The notes below the pieces were generated by a model. That model had not been told where the DNA came from, did no database searches, and saw only the letters and a program-made list of their open reading frames with translations. 64,000 nt of DNA from Blastobasis lacticolella (taxonomy: Eukaryota > Arthropoda > Insecta > Lepidoptera > Blastobasidae). This document shows, one piece after another, positions 20,760-33,354 of this stretch (the stretch's first letter is position 1; each line of letters begins with the position of its first letter). Made by a program: the position numbers and the translations under genes. Location of the stretch: NCBI GenBank assembly GCA_905147135.1, contig LR990049.1, positions 10,371,428 to 10,435,427 of the forward strand. Direction: 5' to 3'.

Positions 20760-21590
20760 AATACCTCGGATCCGTGATGCACGCGTAGGAAGGGGGGGGA
20801 GACATGCCCAGCCGATGGGGTTTAGGTTAAGGGGCTCCTTTTTCCACACTTGAACTCAAACTTGGTCCCTTGTACGTAGTTAAGGCATGCTAATTTAGCC
20901 AGCCCAGCTCCCTCCAGAAGTCCAGCAGTCTCTTCGGACGCTCGCAGATCTCTCGGAGGGACCCCGTTCCTAATGTGACTTTTACCCTGTGGCCGCTGTT
21001 TCCTCGTCTACTAGGCATCCCCTGCATAAAGGGCTGTCTGTAGCTACTATCGTGAACAGTAGTTTGTTCAGGAGGAGGTGTCCTGTTATTGTACCAACTA
21101 CTGTCCTGAGTTCTGTCCGTTTGAGATCTAGCAGTTTATTAGTTAGTCTTGGTGATCGTTCGGTCACCACCAACTTCGACTGTCTACATCCTATTGTGTT
21201 TTGCCAACGCTTATTGTGCTGGTACGTCGTGTGTTTGCTTACCCATGCTCGCAGTGTGTTAAAAGAGAGGGATAGGAACGGAGGAGGACCAGCAATTTCC
21301 ATTCCTGATCCCTTTCTTGCCAGCTCATCGGCGGCATCGTTCCCCATCGAATTGCTGTGACCCTTAATCCATTGTATCGTAACCCTGTTCGTCAGGGAGA
21401 TATCTTCCGGTGACTGGTGGCACTCCAGGACTAGGGCAGACTTTATGCTGTTCTTTCCCAATGCCTTGAAGACCGACAAGGTGTTTCGCGATTCGGTCAC
21501 ACTTGCCCTCAAACATAGAGTTACTCTGAACCATTGTTTCCCATAAGGTTTGATGGGAGCCAAGTTTATTGTTCCATTGTCTTGTTATTT
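20760..21590 (-). mobile_element. Non-LTR retrotransposon 3' part with RNase H domain
   Basis: On the minus strand, 21563-20982 is open for 193 codons and contains VTIQWIKGHSNSMGNDAADE, the histidine/aspartate end of an RNase H domain. NRTELRTVVGTITGH-like text and a cysteine/histidine tail (SPLCRGC) follow. The frame continues, after a shift, as REICERPKRLLDFWRELGW and a stop near 20895. RNase H at this place is typical of I/R1/LOA-type elements. The reverse transcriptase part is missing, so this is a remnant. Confidence 0.8.
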
Positions 21591-21708
21591 AAAGTCTTAG
21601 AATTGCCATCTTTGCCTCCTGCTGTATATGCAGATCAAGAGGTGGCAGTCCCAGTAGTACTTCAAGCTGTTGGTGTCGAGCGCATGCAACCTGCATTGGC
21701 TGGCCGAT

Positions 21709-24700
21709 GAAATAGAAATAGAAATAGAAATATTTTTTATTGTGTGACACTGACAATAATTTCTTATTAAGTAGTGTTGTCCATTTCGGACGTACAATAT
21801 TCTACATGATAGTATAGTACCTATTATAAATAAGCTGATACTAAAATAGACAAGTAGCTGTCATTTTAACATTTTTAAAGCACATAGAAGTTTTAACATA
21901 AAAACAATCTAAATCTAAAACAAAGCCTAAATTTTTTAGAAATTAACAATATAGGTATCATTTCTATAATTATTGAATTCAGATCAGATAGACTGTAGAA
22001 TGACTTTTGTAACAGCCAATCTTTAAGTGTCGATTTAAATTTGATACCATCCAACTTTTTTAATTCATAAGGTAAATGATTAAATATTTTAATACCACTC
22101 ACGTATGTGCTTTTAAGAAATAAGTTGTTATTAGTTTGGGGTATAACTATATTATGTTCATAGTTCGGTCTAAGTAATCTGCTGGTATTCGAAGGAATGT
22201 GTTGTGGTTTGACTTTACAAAGAGACTTATTTCTAAGATATAAATACCAGTTACAGTAAGTATATTCTTTTCTTTAAATTTGTTACGCAATGTTTCCATT
22301 TGGCTCATTTTAAATATATTCCTTAAACATCTTTTTTGAGCTACAAAAATTGATTGAACATTTACAGAGTTGCCCCAGAAAATGATGCCGTAACTTAGAT
22401 GAGGATAAACGTAACCATAATAGGCATTTATAGCAATCGATTCAGATGTTATTACCGAAAGTATTGAGAGAGCATAACAAAAGCTGGAAATTTTGTTAGT
22501 TAGATTAGTTATATGAGGTTTCCAGTTCAAATGGGTATCAATAGTTATGCCCAAAAATTTAGTTTCGTTTATATCTTCAATGACTTGCCCAGAGTTAATG
22601 ATTATAAGTTTTTGAGGTGATTTTTTGTTTTTAAACTGTACAACTTTGGTTTTATCCAGGTTTACTGTGAGATTTATAGAATGAAGCCAGTTTTTAACTT
22701 TGTCTAGTGTCTTATTTATTTCATTTGGAAAGTCTATTTCAGAGTCGTGGGATATGAAGATTGTGGCATCATCTGCGAACATGACACATGTATGATCGAC
22801 GAGAGTAGGTAGTTCATTTACGTAAATTAAAAATAGAAGGGGACCTAATATGCTACCTTGGGGAACTCCCTGACTGACTTTTTCACTTTTTGAATAAACT
22901 AGTTCTATAGTTTTTGTCTCTTTATTATAGGATTCTATCGCTGTGTTTTGTTCCCTGTTTGACAAATACGAGTTAAGTAATTTATACACATTGCCTCTTA
23001 TACCTATGTGGTCTAACTGTTTTAGAAGTATGTCATGTTGGACACAGTCAAAGGCTTTTGACAGGTCTAAAAATAAGCCAGCGCAGTATTTTTTGTTGTT
23101 GTTCACTTCCTCCCAAACTTGTTTCAAAATTTTAAAGATTGCTGACGTTGTATTTTTACCCTTTTGGAACCCGTATTGGTGACTGTTTAAGATATTATTT
23201 TTTTCTAGGAATGAGATTAATTTTATGTGTATGACTTTTTCGAATAGTTTTGAGAAGTTCGGAAGTAAGGCTATGGGTCTATAATTGTTAACGTCAGTTT
23301 TTTTACCTTTTTTATATAATGGTTTGATTATAGCCTTTTTTAAGTCATTTGGAAAGCAACCGGTTTCTATTGTCAAATTTATTATGTGTGTGAGAGGGCC
23401 TACAATATACTTTATGGATGATTTGATTAGCTCTATAGGTATATGATCATGACCAGTACTTTTTTTATTTTTGAGCTGCTTAATTATATTTGTTAATTCG
23501 AGTTCATTAATAGGCGTCATAAACATGCTTTTACAGTTTTTACTAAATGATGGTTCATATTTTGAGGGTTGTTGTTGTTTATTTTGGTTTTCATTTATGT
23601 AAAAGTTGTTGAATATTTCTGCTAGCTTATACGGATCAGTCACTTTGTTATTACCTTCAGTTAGACATTCTACTGTAGTTTTTATGTTATTTCCGGATGT
23701 ATTGTGTTTTATAATGCCCCATGTTGCTTTACTTTTGTTCGTACTCTTATTTATGTAATTTATATTCGCCTTTCTTTTAGAATATTTAATGACTTTCTTT
23801 AATATATTACAATATTTTTTATATTTATTTGAAGTTTCACGGCAATTGCTTTTTTGAGTTTTTAAATGCATTTTTCGTTTTTCCCTGCACGCTACTATAA
23901 TGCCTTTTGTTTTCCAAATTGGATTTTTTCTATATGTTAGTTTAACTTTTTGGACTGGTACACAAAGGTCATAAACAAGGCTAAATTTTTCAATAAAAAT
24001 ATTATATGCTGTGTTGGCATCAGTTTGGCAATAAACATCAGAGAAGTCGATTTGGCTGAGATATTTCATAAATATTTCAAGGTAAGGAGTAACATTTCTT
24101 CTGTAAATGTACCAGTACCGTTCAGTAAAGCTTAGGTTACAAGGAACTTTTATGGACTGCGCTGTATGATCTGATAATCCAATATTTAACACCTCTGATT
24201 CATATTTGTTTGAATTTAAATTAGTCACTATATTATCAATGCAGGTTTCTGAATTATTTGTGATCCTAGTAGGCATCGATATAGTAGGATGTAAATTATA
24301 AGCCTTAAGTGTATTTAAAAATGTTTCAGTTTTATTGTTTTTATCTAGTAAATTAATGTTGAAATCTCCTACTACAAATACTTTTTTATTATTATTGTTT
24401 CTACATTTTAGCGTTAACTTGTGGCATAAGTGTTCAAGGCAATTTATAAATAACTCAAAATTGCTATCCGGAGTTCGATATATACCTATAACGACGTAGT
24501 TTAGCTCGGGTATCTTTATACCACAACATTCAAAATGTCTTTCTATTGACAGCTTAGATATCCATTCCAAATTATGAAATCTAATAGAATTTTTTACGTA
24601 AATACAAACTCCTCCTCTTGACTGTGATTTTCTTGAATAGTTTGCACCATTTTGATATCCATCTATGTGTAAGTTGTGCACATGATTTGAATTTAGAAAA

Positions 24701-24770
24701 GTTTCTGTGAAACATAGGACATCAAAATTATGATCCGATGAAATTATGAAATATGATGAAGCCGAGTCGA
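21709..24770 (-). mobile_element. Non-LTR retrotransposon with a nearly full-length open ORF2 and (GAAATA)n tail
   Basis: The minus-strand frame 24828-22147 is open for 893 codons without a stop. The first 25 or so residues come from flanking repeat DNA; the element itself starts near 24770 at SSDHNFDVLCFTET, which is inside the endonuclease domain, so the 5' side is truncated. The endonuclease shows GDFNINL and GLSDHTA. The reverse transcriptase shows STGHDHIP, LPNFSKLFEKV, LDLSKAFDCV, GVPQGSILGPLLF and FADD (near 22770). The 3' end is not poly(A) but a short (tatttc)n run at 21709-21730. A truncated second copy is at 43765-43973. The undamaged frame suggests a recent insertion. Confidence 0.88.
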
Positions 24771-25250
24771 TCGATCGCCAATGTACAGCCATTGAGCCAG
24801 GCGCGGATCCAGGATTTGGCTGGGTCAAAAGTCAAAATTATAGGTATTCTATTCAACTCGTGGGCGGGCTGAGTAAAAAAAAATGGCCGTTTTAGTGGGG
24901 TGAACGAGCGGATAAACAAATGAGCGGAGCGAGCTTGGATATTTTAGGTTTTAAAACCTGAGGGAGAACAACGAATGTGTGAGCGAGCTCGAAATTTTTG
25001 ACATTTTGTATCTTAAAAGCTGCGGTGATCAATGAATGAGCGACCGGAGTGAGCTCCACATTTTTTACGTTTGAGGTCTTAAAAGCTGGAGTAATAATTG
25101 AATGAATGAGCGGGCGGAGTGAGCTTGTAATTTGTGATATTTTGGGTTACAAAAGCTTGAGGTAACCCTTAAATTAATGAGCGAGCTGGCAATTTTAAAC
25201 AATTTTAGTCTTAACAGCAATGGGTGATCCTCATAATAGTAATTTAAGGA
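24750..25250 (+). repeat. Degenerate 'gagcgagc' repeat array, copy 1
   Basis: A module (gatgaagccgagtcgatcg ... caatgtacag, 24757-24790) is followed by about five loose units of 60-90 bases, each with 'aatgagcg..cggagtgagct', an AT stretch with 'ttttgacattttg' and 'tcttaaaagct..ggtga'. Related arrays are at 30290-30690 and 52850-53240. No coding potential. Confidence 0.7.
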
Positions 25251-25257
25251 AATTAAA

Positions 25258-25560
25258 ATGAGTGGCAAGCAAGCGAACCAAGGTCACCGACATAGCTCTA
25301 AGGATTGCCAGACTGAAGTGGCAGTGGGCAGGGCACATAGCTCGAAGAACAGATGGCCGATGGGGCAGTACCTACAGTTCTCGAGTGGCGACCACGTACC
25401 GATAGACGCAGCGTGGGTAGGCCTCCTACAAGGTGGACCGACGACGAATTGCACAAAATGAAATCATTACTTGGAGAGAAGCTACCTCTGAAATGGTCAA
25501 ATTGTCGAATGAAAACACGGACATGATCGAACGACTGATGACTGCCAAATAAGAGGAATG
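25258..25560 (+). mobile_element. RTE-like retrotransposon C-terminal fragment
   Basis: A frame reads RVTDIALRIARLKWQWAGHIARRTDGRWG and VGRPPTRWTDDELHK, the C-terminal tail of RTE-type ORF2 proteins. The frame is broken near 25350. Only the tail is present. Confidence 0.75.
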
Positions 25561-28500
25561 TGAGTGTGTCGCTTCGCAGCTTCAGCGCCCCGCGCCCCGG
25601 CCGCAAAACATTGTCGTCGCCCCCGAGGCGCACGCTGCGAGCACCGCGGCTCCTGCGGTGAACGTCGAGCCCGCGGTCGCCGGGTGTAAGGTGTTGGCCG
25701 CCCCGGCCGTCGCGACCACCTCTGCCACCGCGGCCCAAATCGTACCTGCTGTCGGCGGGCCCCACAAAGCCTCAGCCGCCCCGGCCACCTCTTATGCCGC
25801 CGCTGCGAGGAGAACGACGCGCTCTACAGCCCACGCGGCCTACATCTAGCGGTCGATGAGCCATTCAAGGCCACAGACGCACCGGCCATTGCGGCCACCT
25901 CCTATGCCACCATAGCAAGGAGATCGACGCGCCCCCGCGACCCACATCCAGCCCGCGCTCGTCAGGCCCCACAAGACCCCAGCCGCCCCGGCCGTCGTGG
26001 CGACAACGCAACGGCGTTCAATACGCACCATAATATATTCCGATTCGCTTGGCAAAGGCATGGGCATATTAATAAGTAATGATGTCAATAAATCTGTTTG
26101 TAATAATTGTTTGCCAAACCAATCATTTAATGAGATATTAAATGTAGCTAGTCAACAATGTAATGAAGACCGTACCAATATTATAGTAATGGTCGGAAAT
26201 AGCATGGGAATAACTAGAAATGATATCGTAGAGAGTTTTGAAAAAATTCAGTCCCATAATTTTAATAAAATTACTTTGTGTGCTTTCCCATACACAAATA
26301 ATGACCCTAAATTAAATAGACGTATTCATAGACTGAATACATGTTTATATAATTTGACTCGTTATAGTAACGCATTTTCATTTTTTGACATCAACAAATT
26401 TGTTGGCAATATTATTTGTACAAATGATACATTGTATCTCAAGGAAAAGGACAAAAAGTATATTGCTACATTGTTAGCTTATAATATTAATTGTTATAAC
26501 AATATTAGCGTAAGTATTGACCAGGGCTTCTGCATGTTATCATCTAAGGACAAAGGATGCTCTATAAACTAGATTTTAAGACAAAAGAAAAACCCAAGAA
26601 TTGTTTACGATTAATTCATCAAAATATACAAGGTTTTTCTGGCAAACAACATGAAATATAATTATATTTAAAGAAAACTCCTGTCGAAGTTTTATGTTTA
26701 ACTGAGCACTGGCTGAGAGAATCTGAGATGTCATTTAATTTATCTAACTATAATATAATTAGGTAGTTGTTTTAATCGGAAATCTATTTCCCGTGGTGGT
26801 TCATTAATTGCAGTACGGCAAAACATTAAATCGAAAGACCGGAAAGATGTTTCTGGCCTCTCAGTTGAACAAAAGATTGAGTTATCCTGCGTAGAGCTAG
26901 AAAAGTGCATCATACTTTGTGTGTATAGGCCACCATACAATGAAAACTTTGAGATTTTTGAAAAAACGATGGAACAAGTTTTAGAAAGACTTTGTACGTG
27001 TAAAAAAAAAGGTAATCGTTTGTGGAGACTTTAATGTTAATTTACTAGAAAAAACAACGTTTAGTAAGAAAATAATAAGCTTATTTCGTAGTTTTAATCT
27101 TAATTATGTATTTTTAGAGCCGACACGATGCACAGAATCATCAGCGACTTGCATCAACAATGTGTTCTGCTGTTGCGAGGTCAACGAAAAGGCTATTATA
27201 AATTTTACAAGATCTGACCATAGTGGACAATTCGTTGTTTTTGATTTTACGGAACAATGTAATATCGATGAAATAATTACGAGCCCAATTACTGAAAGGA
27301 GAATTGAACACTTCAAAAAAGTCTTATCGGAGACCATTGCCTTTCTCTTGATTCTCATGACCCAAACATTCTATTTTCTGATATGTTCAATTCTGTCAAT
27401 AATGTTTATCAAAGTGTTTTTACGCATAAAAGAATAAAAAGTAACTGTAAATCTAAATTTAGTGATTGGGCTACTTTAGGTATCCGCAGAAGCAGAGATA
27501 GAATGTTTGAACTATACGGTCAGCGAGCTTATTGTCATGATAAAGATTTTGTAGGATATGTCAAAAAATATTCAAAAACGTTTAAGAAAGTTTGTCTAAT
27601 GGCAAAATCACAGCATTATAAGAAAATTATAAGTTCATCTTCAAACAAGGCTAAGACTGTGTGGAATGTAATAAATAAGGAGGCAGGGAAAACAAAGCCT
27701 CGTGATACAAGTTATAAAATCAAAACAGAAACCGGAACTAGTACCGCAAATAAAGAAGTGGCAGAGTTGTTCCAAACATTTTTTACCGAAATACCGATTA
27801 AAACTACCTCACTGCTAAACTCGTGCCCAATTAGTGCAGAAAACTTGTTAAAAGAAAATCCTGGTTCCTGTGAAAATGACTTTTGTTATTCCGAAGTAGA
27901 TGCTAAAACTATCATTAAAGCTTTTAAAAGCATTAAGTTGAAAAATACGGAAGATATTTGGGGAATGTCAGATAGAGTTATAAGTACCGTATTTAGCTTA
28001 CATTTTTAATGCTTGCGTCGAAGTAAGGGTTTTCCCCGACCTCATGAAAATCAGTAAAGTGGTGCCATTATTCAAATCAGGTTGTAAAAATAGTTTGAAT
28101 AATTTTAGACCGGTGTCCATCCTGCCCGTTTTCAGTAAAATCTTTGAAAAAATCATGTTAAGTCAAATGATTGTGCACATTAACAGTAATAAGTTATTTC
28201 ATCAACAACAATATGGCTTCACGAAAGGCCGCAATACTACCGAAGCTGGTATTAGCCTCATTCAACAAATTTTTGGCGCATGGGAAGAACATCATAATGC
28301 AGAAGGTGTTTTGCGATTTGTCTAAAGCATTTGATGGTGTAAATCATTTAACACTATTACTAAAATTAAAACATTACGGTTTTACGCATGATAGTCTTGA
28401 AATGATGAAATCATACTTAGAAGGTAGAGTTCAAAAAGTAAATGTAAATGGCGAGTTATCTGCGGGTGGGGAAGTGAGCATTGGAGTGCCACAAGGATTT

Positions 28501-29402
28501 ATATTGGGGCCGTTTATCTTTCTTGTATATATAAATGACCTTCCATACATAGTGCAGAACATTGCTGGTATAGTCTTGTTTGCTGACGACACTTCACTGA
28601 TATTTAAAATTCTGTGTTCTTCAGAATGTGCTTCATTGGTTTACGATTAATAACTTAGTCTTAAACTCTAAAAAATCAAAATGCGTTCATTTTTGCCTCC
28701 CTAATGTACAAAGTAATAAATGTAATGTTATATTAGATAAAACGCAACTTGAGTTGGTAGAGAAAACTACTTTCTTAGGCGTTAATATAGATTCAAAAAT
28801 TCAATGTGGCTCACATATTGAATCATTGGCTAGTTTAAGTTGGTAGGTTAAGTTCGGCTGCATTTGCCTTGTGGCGAATAAGGAGGCTAACGGATGTGAA
28901 TACAGCTAGATTAGTTTATTATAGTTATTTTCATAGTATTATGTCATACGGCATCATACTATGGGGCAAGTGTGCTGATAGTGAAATCATTTTCAAACTA
29001 CAAAAGCGAGCTGTAAGAGCAGTATATGGATTACGTCGACGTGATTCGCTCAAAGAATTGTTTAAAGAAACTGATTTATTGACTTTCTCAAGTCAATATA
29101 TGTATATTATGTATGTTAGAAAGCATATTACCCAATTTTCTAAAAATACTGATATTCATAATGTCAATTTAAGAAACAAAAATAAACTGGTAACACCGTT
29201 GTTCAGACTTAGTAAAGTAAATTCATCTTTCATGGGTAACTGTATAAGATTTTATAATCATATTCCTGAATGTATTATTAATTTGCCTGAGTCACAATTT
29301 AAAGAAAAGGTGAAAACAACTTTAATGAAAAAAGCCTATTATAAAATTGATGAATATATCAATGACAAAAATGTATGGTGTACTATTAGCTCTTCGAAAT
29401 AG
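25560..29402 (+). mobile_element. Decayed non-LTR retrotransposon: ORF1 with esterase-like domain, then endonuclease and reverse transcriptase
   Basis: An Ala/Pro-rich stretch (25560-25850) leads to an ORF1 piece (25997-26572), then an ORF2 reading, across several frameshifts, HQNIQGFSGKQHE, LCLTEHWL, VCGDFNVNLLE, TRSDHSGQFV (endonuclease), then NNFRPVSILPVFSKIFEKIM, QQQYGFTKGRNT, CDLSKAFDGVNH, GVPQGFILGPFIF and FADD at 28579-28590, and a C-terminal stretch ending at 29402. Frame breaks occur near 26640, 27000, 28009, 28325, 28650 and 28846. The structure is that of a two-ORF CR1/L2-type element. Confidence 0.85.
25997..26572 (+). pseudogene. ORF1 remnant with SGNH-esterase-like segment
   Basis: The 191-codon frame opens MATTQRRSIRTIIYSDSLGKGMG, and IYSDSLGKG resembles the block I GDSLG nucleophile motif of SGNH esterases. 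A middle segment IIVMVGNSMGITRND corresponds to the block III G-x-N region. KITLCAFPYTNN...NRRIHRLNTCL follows the order seen in such domains, but a clear C-terminal DxxH is not evident. CR1/L2-type retrotransposons are known to carry an ORF1 esterase. The change of GDS to SDS and the frame breaks downstream suggest it is inactive. Confidence 0.55.
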
Positions 29403-30160
29403 GAAGTTATTTATAAATTTACAATTTTGTAAATTGGGTGAGGATGATTTGATGTGGAATAGTCATTGAATAACAAATATTTTTTAAATGTGTACGGCAT
29501 TGGCAGCGCATACTCACCTAAGTCTGCCTGGTGGTGGCGTGGGGGTCGGGTCGTTCTCTTCCCTCAAATATGGTTGAATTGGACGATGGCTGGGCCCTGC
29601 GTCATGCTCGTGAACGGGTGCTGCCTTGGTGGACGGCCTGCTTTTGCTGTGCCATTTTTTATTTTATTTTTATTTTTAGTTATTTATAGTTCACATCATA
29701 TTCCAATCAAGACAGGCTCACTCAAATTAAATTGACAAATGTATCAATGCAATGCAATCATATTTAAATGTACCTGTGGGTTTCTTGCCGTTTCTTTTTC
29801 CCACAGATGGTCATTTTCCTAACTGAAACAGCATACTGACAGACAGACGACATTCTTTTTACTTATTTGTTCCGAGCTCAGGACGCGACGCGGGTAGGCC
29901 GGCTGGTGCGTGCGGGTGTGAGCGCCGGCGGGCTGCCTGGGGCCGGGCGCGCGCCGCACATGATTCGCCTAGGCGGTTATGTGCGTGGCGCGTATCGGTG
30001 CCAGGTGTCTCGCCGGAGTAAGCCCTCGTACGCGCTGATCGGTCTGCATGCGTCGCCCCCTACCTGGATGAGCTCGCTTAACTTCCCTTTGCTTTCCGTT
30101 AGATTTTTGACTTTTGAAAAGAGATTAATTAACGTAATCCTAATTCAATAAATACTTTTT
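29403..30160. other. Retrotransposon 3' region and unclassified GC-rich segment
   Basis: 29403-29760 is probably 3' untranslated sequence of the element ending at 29402. 29870-30110 is a GC-rich stretch with an open frame of about 94 codons (cgacgcgggtaggccggctg) that I cannot assign. It runs into the RTE 3' fragment at 30160. Confidence 0.4.
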
Positions 30161-30297
30161 CATTTTTCATTTTCGACCTGGTAAGGATCGCAGGTACCAG
30201 CTAGATGCGGAAAGCACAGGACCGGTCTTTGTGGAGATCTCTAGGGGAGGCCTATGCCCAGCAGTGGGCGTCTTCTGGCTGATATGATGATGATGAA
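30160..30297 (+). mobile_element. RTE-type retroposon 3' end
   Basis: The segment ctagatgcggaaagcacagg ... gaggcctatgcccagcagtg ... gatatgatgatgatg is the common lepidopteran RTE 3' end, with a (GAT)n tail. Confidence 0.8.
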
Positions 30298-30690
30298 TAT
30301 GAGTGGATATAAATATGAGTGACCGCAACGAGCTAGGTGAATGATAAGAAAAGTATTTGAAACTTATGAATGAGCGAGCGAAGACATCTCGAAATTTTTT
30401 CATTTTAAGTCGTAAAAGTTGGTGTGATTAATGCATTTTTGGCATTAGCTAAAGCTTAGGTGCTGTGATGATGTGTGATGCTGATCGTAATAAAAGTAAT
30501 ATAAATTATTGAATAAGCAATCGGAGCGTGCACAAAACATTATGGTTTTTATAAGCTGTGGTGATTGTTAAAATGAATATTTGAGCCAGCGCAGCGAGCT
30601 CGGAATTTTAGGTTTGGAAAGAAAAACCTGAAGCAAATGAATGAGCGAGAGACGCGAGCTCATAATTTTTGACATTTTTGTTATAAAAAC
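30298..30690 (+). repeat. Degenerate 'gagcgagc' repeat array, copy 2
   Basis: About five loose units with 'gaatgagcgagcg', 'ctcgaaattttttcatttt' and 'gtaaaag..ggtg..tta', the same pattern and orientation as 24870-25250 and 52850-53240. Here it follows directly on an RTE (GAT)n tail. Confidence 0.7.
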
Positions 30691-31945
30691 CGTGGGCGAT
30701 TGTGAGTCAGAGTCAGGGCTCAAGGAGGGGCAAATGCACCCATGCATGCCGTCGATCGGGGGAACATTTGACTATATTATTCACTGATGGACTGAAAAAT
30801 TTTCTCTTAAGTTTGCTCCTGGTGCAGCCAAAATTGGCGCAGGAGCTGCTGGTGTTCTTGATATCGACCCTGTACAGGCTGCGGCTGTTGGCGCATTAAG
30901 GGATGCTGCCAAATGGTTTGGGTTGGTATTGAGTTTAATATCCACAAAAAGATCGTTCAAAAATTCATCTCTGGCGGCGTTCCACCCTACTTGGAGCCCG
31001 CAAAGTGGGGACAGCACGCGAAAAGTTCACGCACCGCCAGAACTACCCTAGAGATGTAGGTCCCTTTTTGCAGAGAGTCTCGAGCCGGAACTGGTCAGGT
31101 GCCCCGACGCGACTACCGCAGTGAAACCGCAGCTGTCGCAAAGAGCGCCCATCCGTCCGTCCCTTACAAACCGGTGACCTAGCCTAGCGGCCCTCTTACG
31201 GGATGCCTCAGCCGATTGATCATAGGTGGCTAGCTTACAACCGCCCGTTTAAGGAGAAATCCAGGCCGAAGAGGAGTGTTGCGTTTGGGCGGGAACTAAA
31301 ACCAACGACCGGCCCACCTAACGCTCAGCCTCCAGGATCCCTTCATCCCCCCGTACGGGTCTCCACGCACGGCACAAACACGTGGGCGGCACAAGTTGCC
31401 CTACCTGCTGTCTAGCTGGATGACGCGACAGAAGGCCCCCGACTGTTGTGCCACATGCCAGTCGGGGTAAGGACGTGTTGGGGGGGACCGGTTATGGCAC
31501 CGGTTGTTCGCCTGCGCCACATCACATGTCCGCTACTACGGCTCCGAGCGGAGTTTGAATCTCCAGGTGTGGACTCGTTATGAGCCGCAGCATTATCAGG
31601 ATGGACGACGCGGACGTCATGTGAGGACTTGATGATAGGTGCCATTGCCCGGGTCCACTTCCCGGGCATGCACTGGGTAAGATGTTGTTTCCTGGTGCTT
31701 ACTGGTGGCTCTCCCCCCAACTGGATTACCAGCCCAGGGCCCAGACCATCACCCCCACCCCCAGCCGATGGGGTGCTCATTGGCTGTACATTGGCGATCG
31801 ACTCGGTTTCATCAGCCACTTCAGGAAAATAGTCCTAGATACGCTAATGGATGCACGTCCCGAATCTCTGCAGCTTGGGCCAAATGGCGGGAACTCACGG
31901 CAAGTTTAATAAACTAAGTTTATTAATGTTTATTATACAATAAAA
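30691..31945. other. Unclassified GC-rich retroposon-like block
   Basis: This GC-rich segment has no clear gene. 30810-30960 is open in the plus direction (KIGAGAAGVLDIDPVQAAA) without a match I know. 31776-31815 contains, in reverse, the same gatgaaaccgagtcgatcg module that precedes the arrays at 24757 and 52620. It may be the 5' untranslated part of an RTE-type element whose C-terminus follows at 31950, but this is inference. Confidence 0.35.
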
Positions 31946-31949
31946 TCTC

Positions 31950-32375
31950 CGTGAAGCTCAAAGGGCATATATCGAAGAGTATAGTTAGACCGGTGATGCT
32001 CAATGGCTGCGAGAAATGGCCAGCGCTGACGAAACACGTTCGCAAACTCTACGCCAACGAAATAAAAATGCTGCGGTGGATGTGCGGAGTTACGCGACTC
32101 GATCGAGTACATCCTAGGCCTTCGCGTAAGGGATATCGCAGATAAGATCGAGGAGGCTCGCCTGCGCTGGTTTGGTCACGTGTTGACCCAGGGTTAAGAC
32201 TCAGGGATACGTGGGAAATAGATGCCTGAACGAAGAGTAAAGAGGAATAAAGAGGCCCCGTGGGCGACTCAAGAAGCGATGGATTGACACGAGTATGCCG
32301 AAGACCGGGCGAAGTGGAAAAGTGGACCCTAGCAGAGGCCGGGATAAGCGCTAGGACGATGATGATTAGAAAAAC
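31950..32375 (+). mobile_element. RTE-like retrotransposon C-terminal fragment
   Basis: Frames read VRPVMLNGCEKWPALTKHVR, EIKMLRWMCGVTRLDRV, then after a shift DIADKIEEARLRWFGHVL and a GRLKKRW-like tail; 32340-32375 ends gatgatgatt. This is the C-terminal end of an RTE-type ORF2 with its 3' end. A second, shorter tail lies at 32535-32635. Confidence 0.8.
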
Positions 32376-33354
32376 CACTCGAGTTCACAGTTTGCAAGTG
32401 TCGTTGTCGACTTTGAAAGAGTTTTTAACTTAGGCCCTAAAATCGAATCAGTGACAGGTCGTCATTTTCTTAAACAATACTTCTCATTTAACAAGGCCCG
32501 AAAGGCCTTTTGTCAACTATTCTGGCCACGTGGTCTTATGACGCGAGGATGCCCAAGACCGGGCGAAATGAAGGAAAATGAGTCTGGTAGAAGCCAGGAC
32601 TGACCGCTCTTTTGATGATGATGATTCTAGTCACGTGGTCAGACTTCTTTGTCCTCACAAAATAATTCGTAGACAGAGAAAACTAGAAATAAAATGACGA
32701 ACACGTTTTTCCCACCGAAAATGTGATATGTGGACTGTCGGTTAATTTTCAAATTCTTATACAAAGTGCAGAATTTCTCAATGTTTATCTACATATACAT
32801 AGTATATTGCAGTCGCCTCTCTTAAACTACGCAACGGATTTCAATGCGATTTACAACTACAAAATTTAGTGATTCAAGAGGTAGGTTTATAGGGTAGGAC
32901 AACACGCGAACGAAGTCTCAGCCTGCCAGCTAGTAGAAGTTATACAGGGTGTTTCATAATACATGTATAAAGCCGAAAGGGTGTTAAAGTAGAGCTTTCA
33001 AAGAGTGCACTGGCGACTTCATTTTATCCGGACATTGAATTTTAATTTTAATAAAAAAAATTAATTTTTATACATAAATAACCATATCGACTACGTTGAA
33101 GCGCAGCTCTATTTCAAGTTGATGATCATATAAAAAACAGGTTAATAACCTCGTGCGACCCCTATCGAAACAAAGCAACCTCCTCAAGCCTACTACCAGG
33201 AGCCTAATGCTGCGTACACACCGGGCGATGTGTGACGCGCACCCGCTTCAGGCGTCGTACTAAATGTTACCTACTTATCTACATGAATAGGCTCTACCAA
33301 ATTAACTAGGAACTTGCCTACACTAATTATTTTCGATAGGTAGGTATGCTTAAA

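Noticed and set aside
24754..24828. Extension of the retrotransposon ORF to the upstream ATG at 24828
   Set aside because: The first 25 or so codons are flanking repeat DNA (the gatgaagccgagtcgatcg module seen elsewhere), so this is a chance in-frame start.
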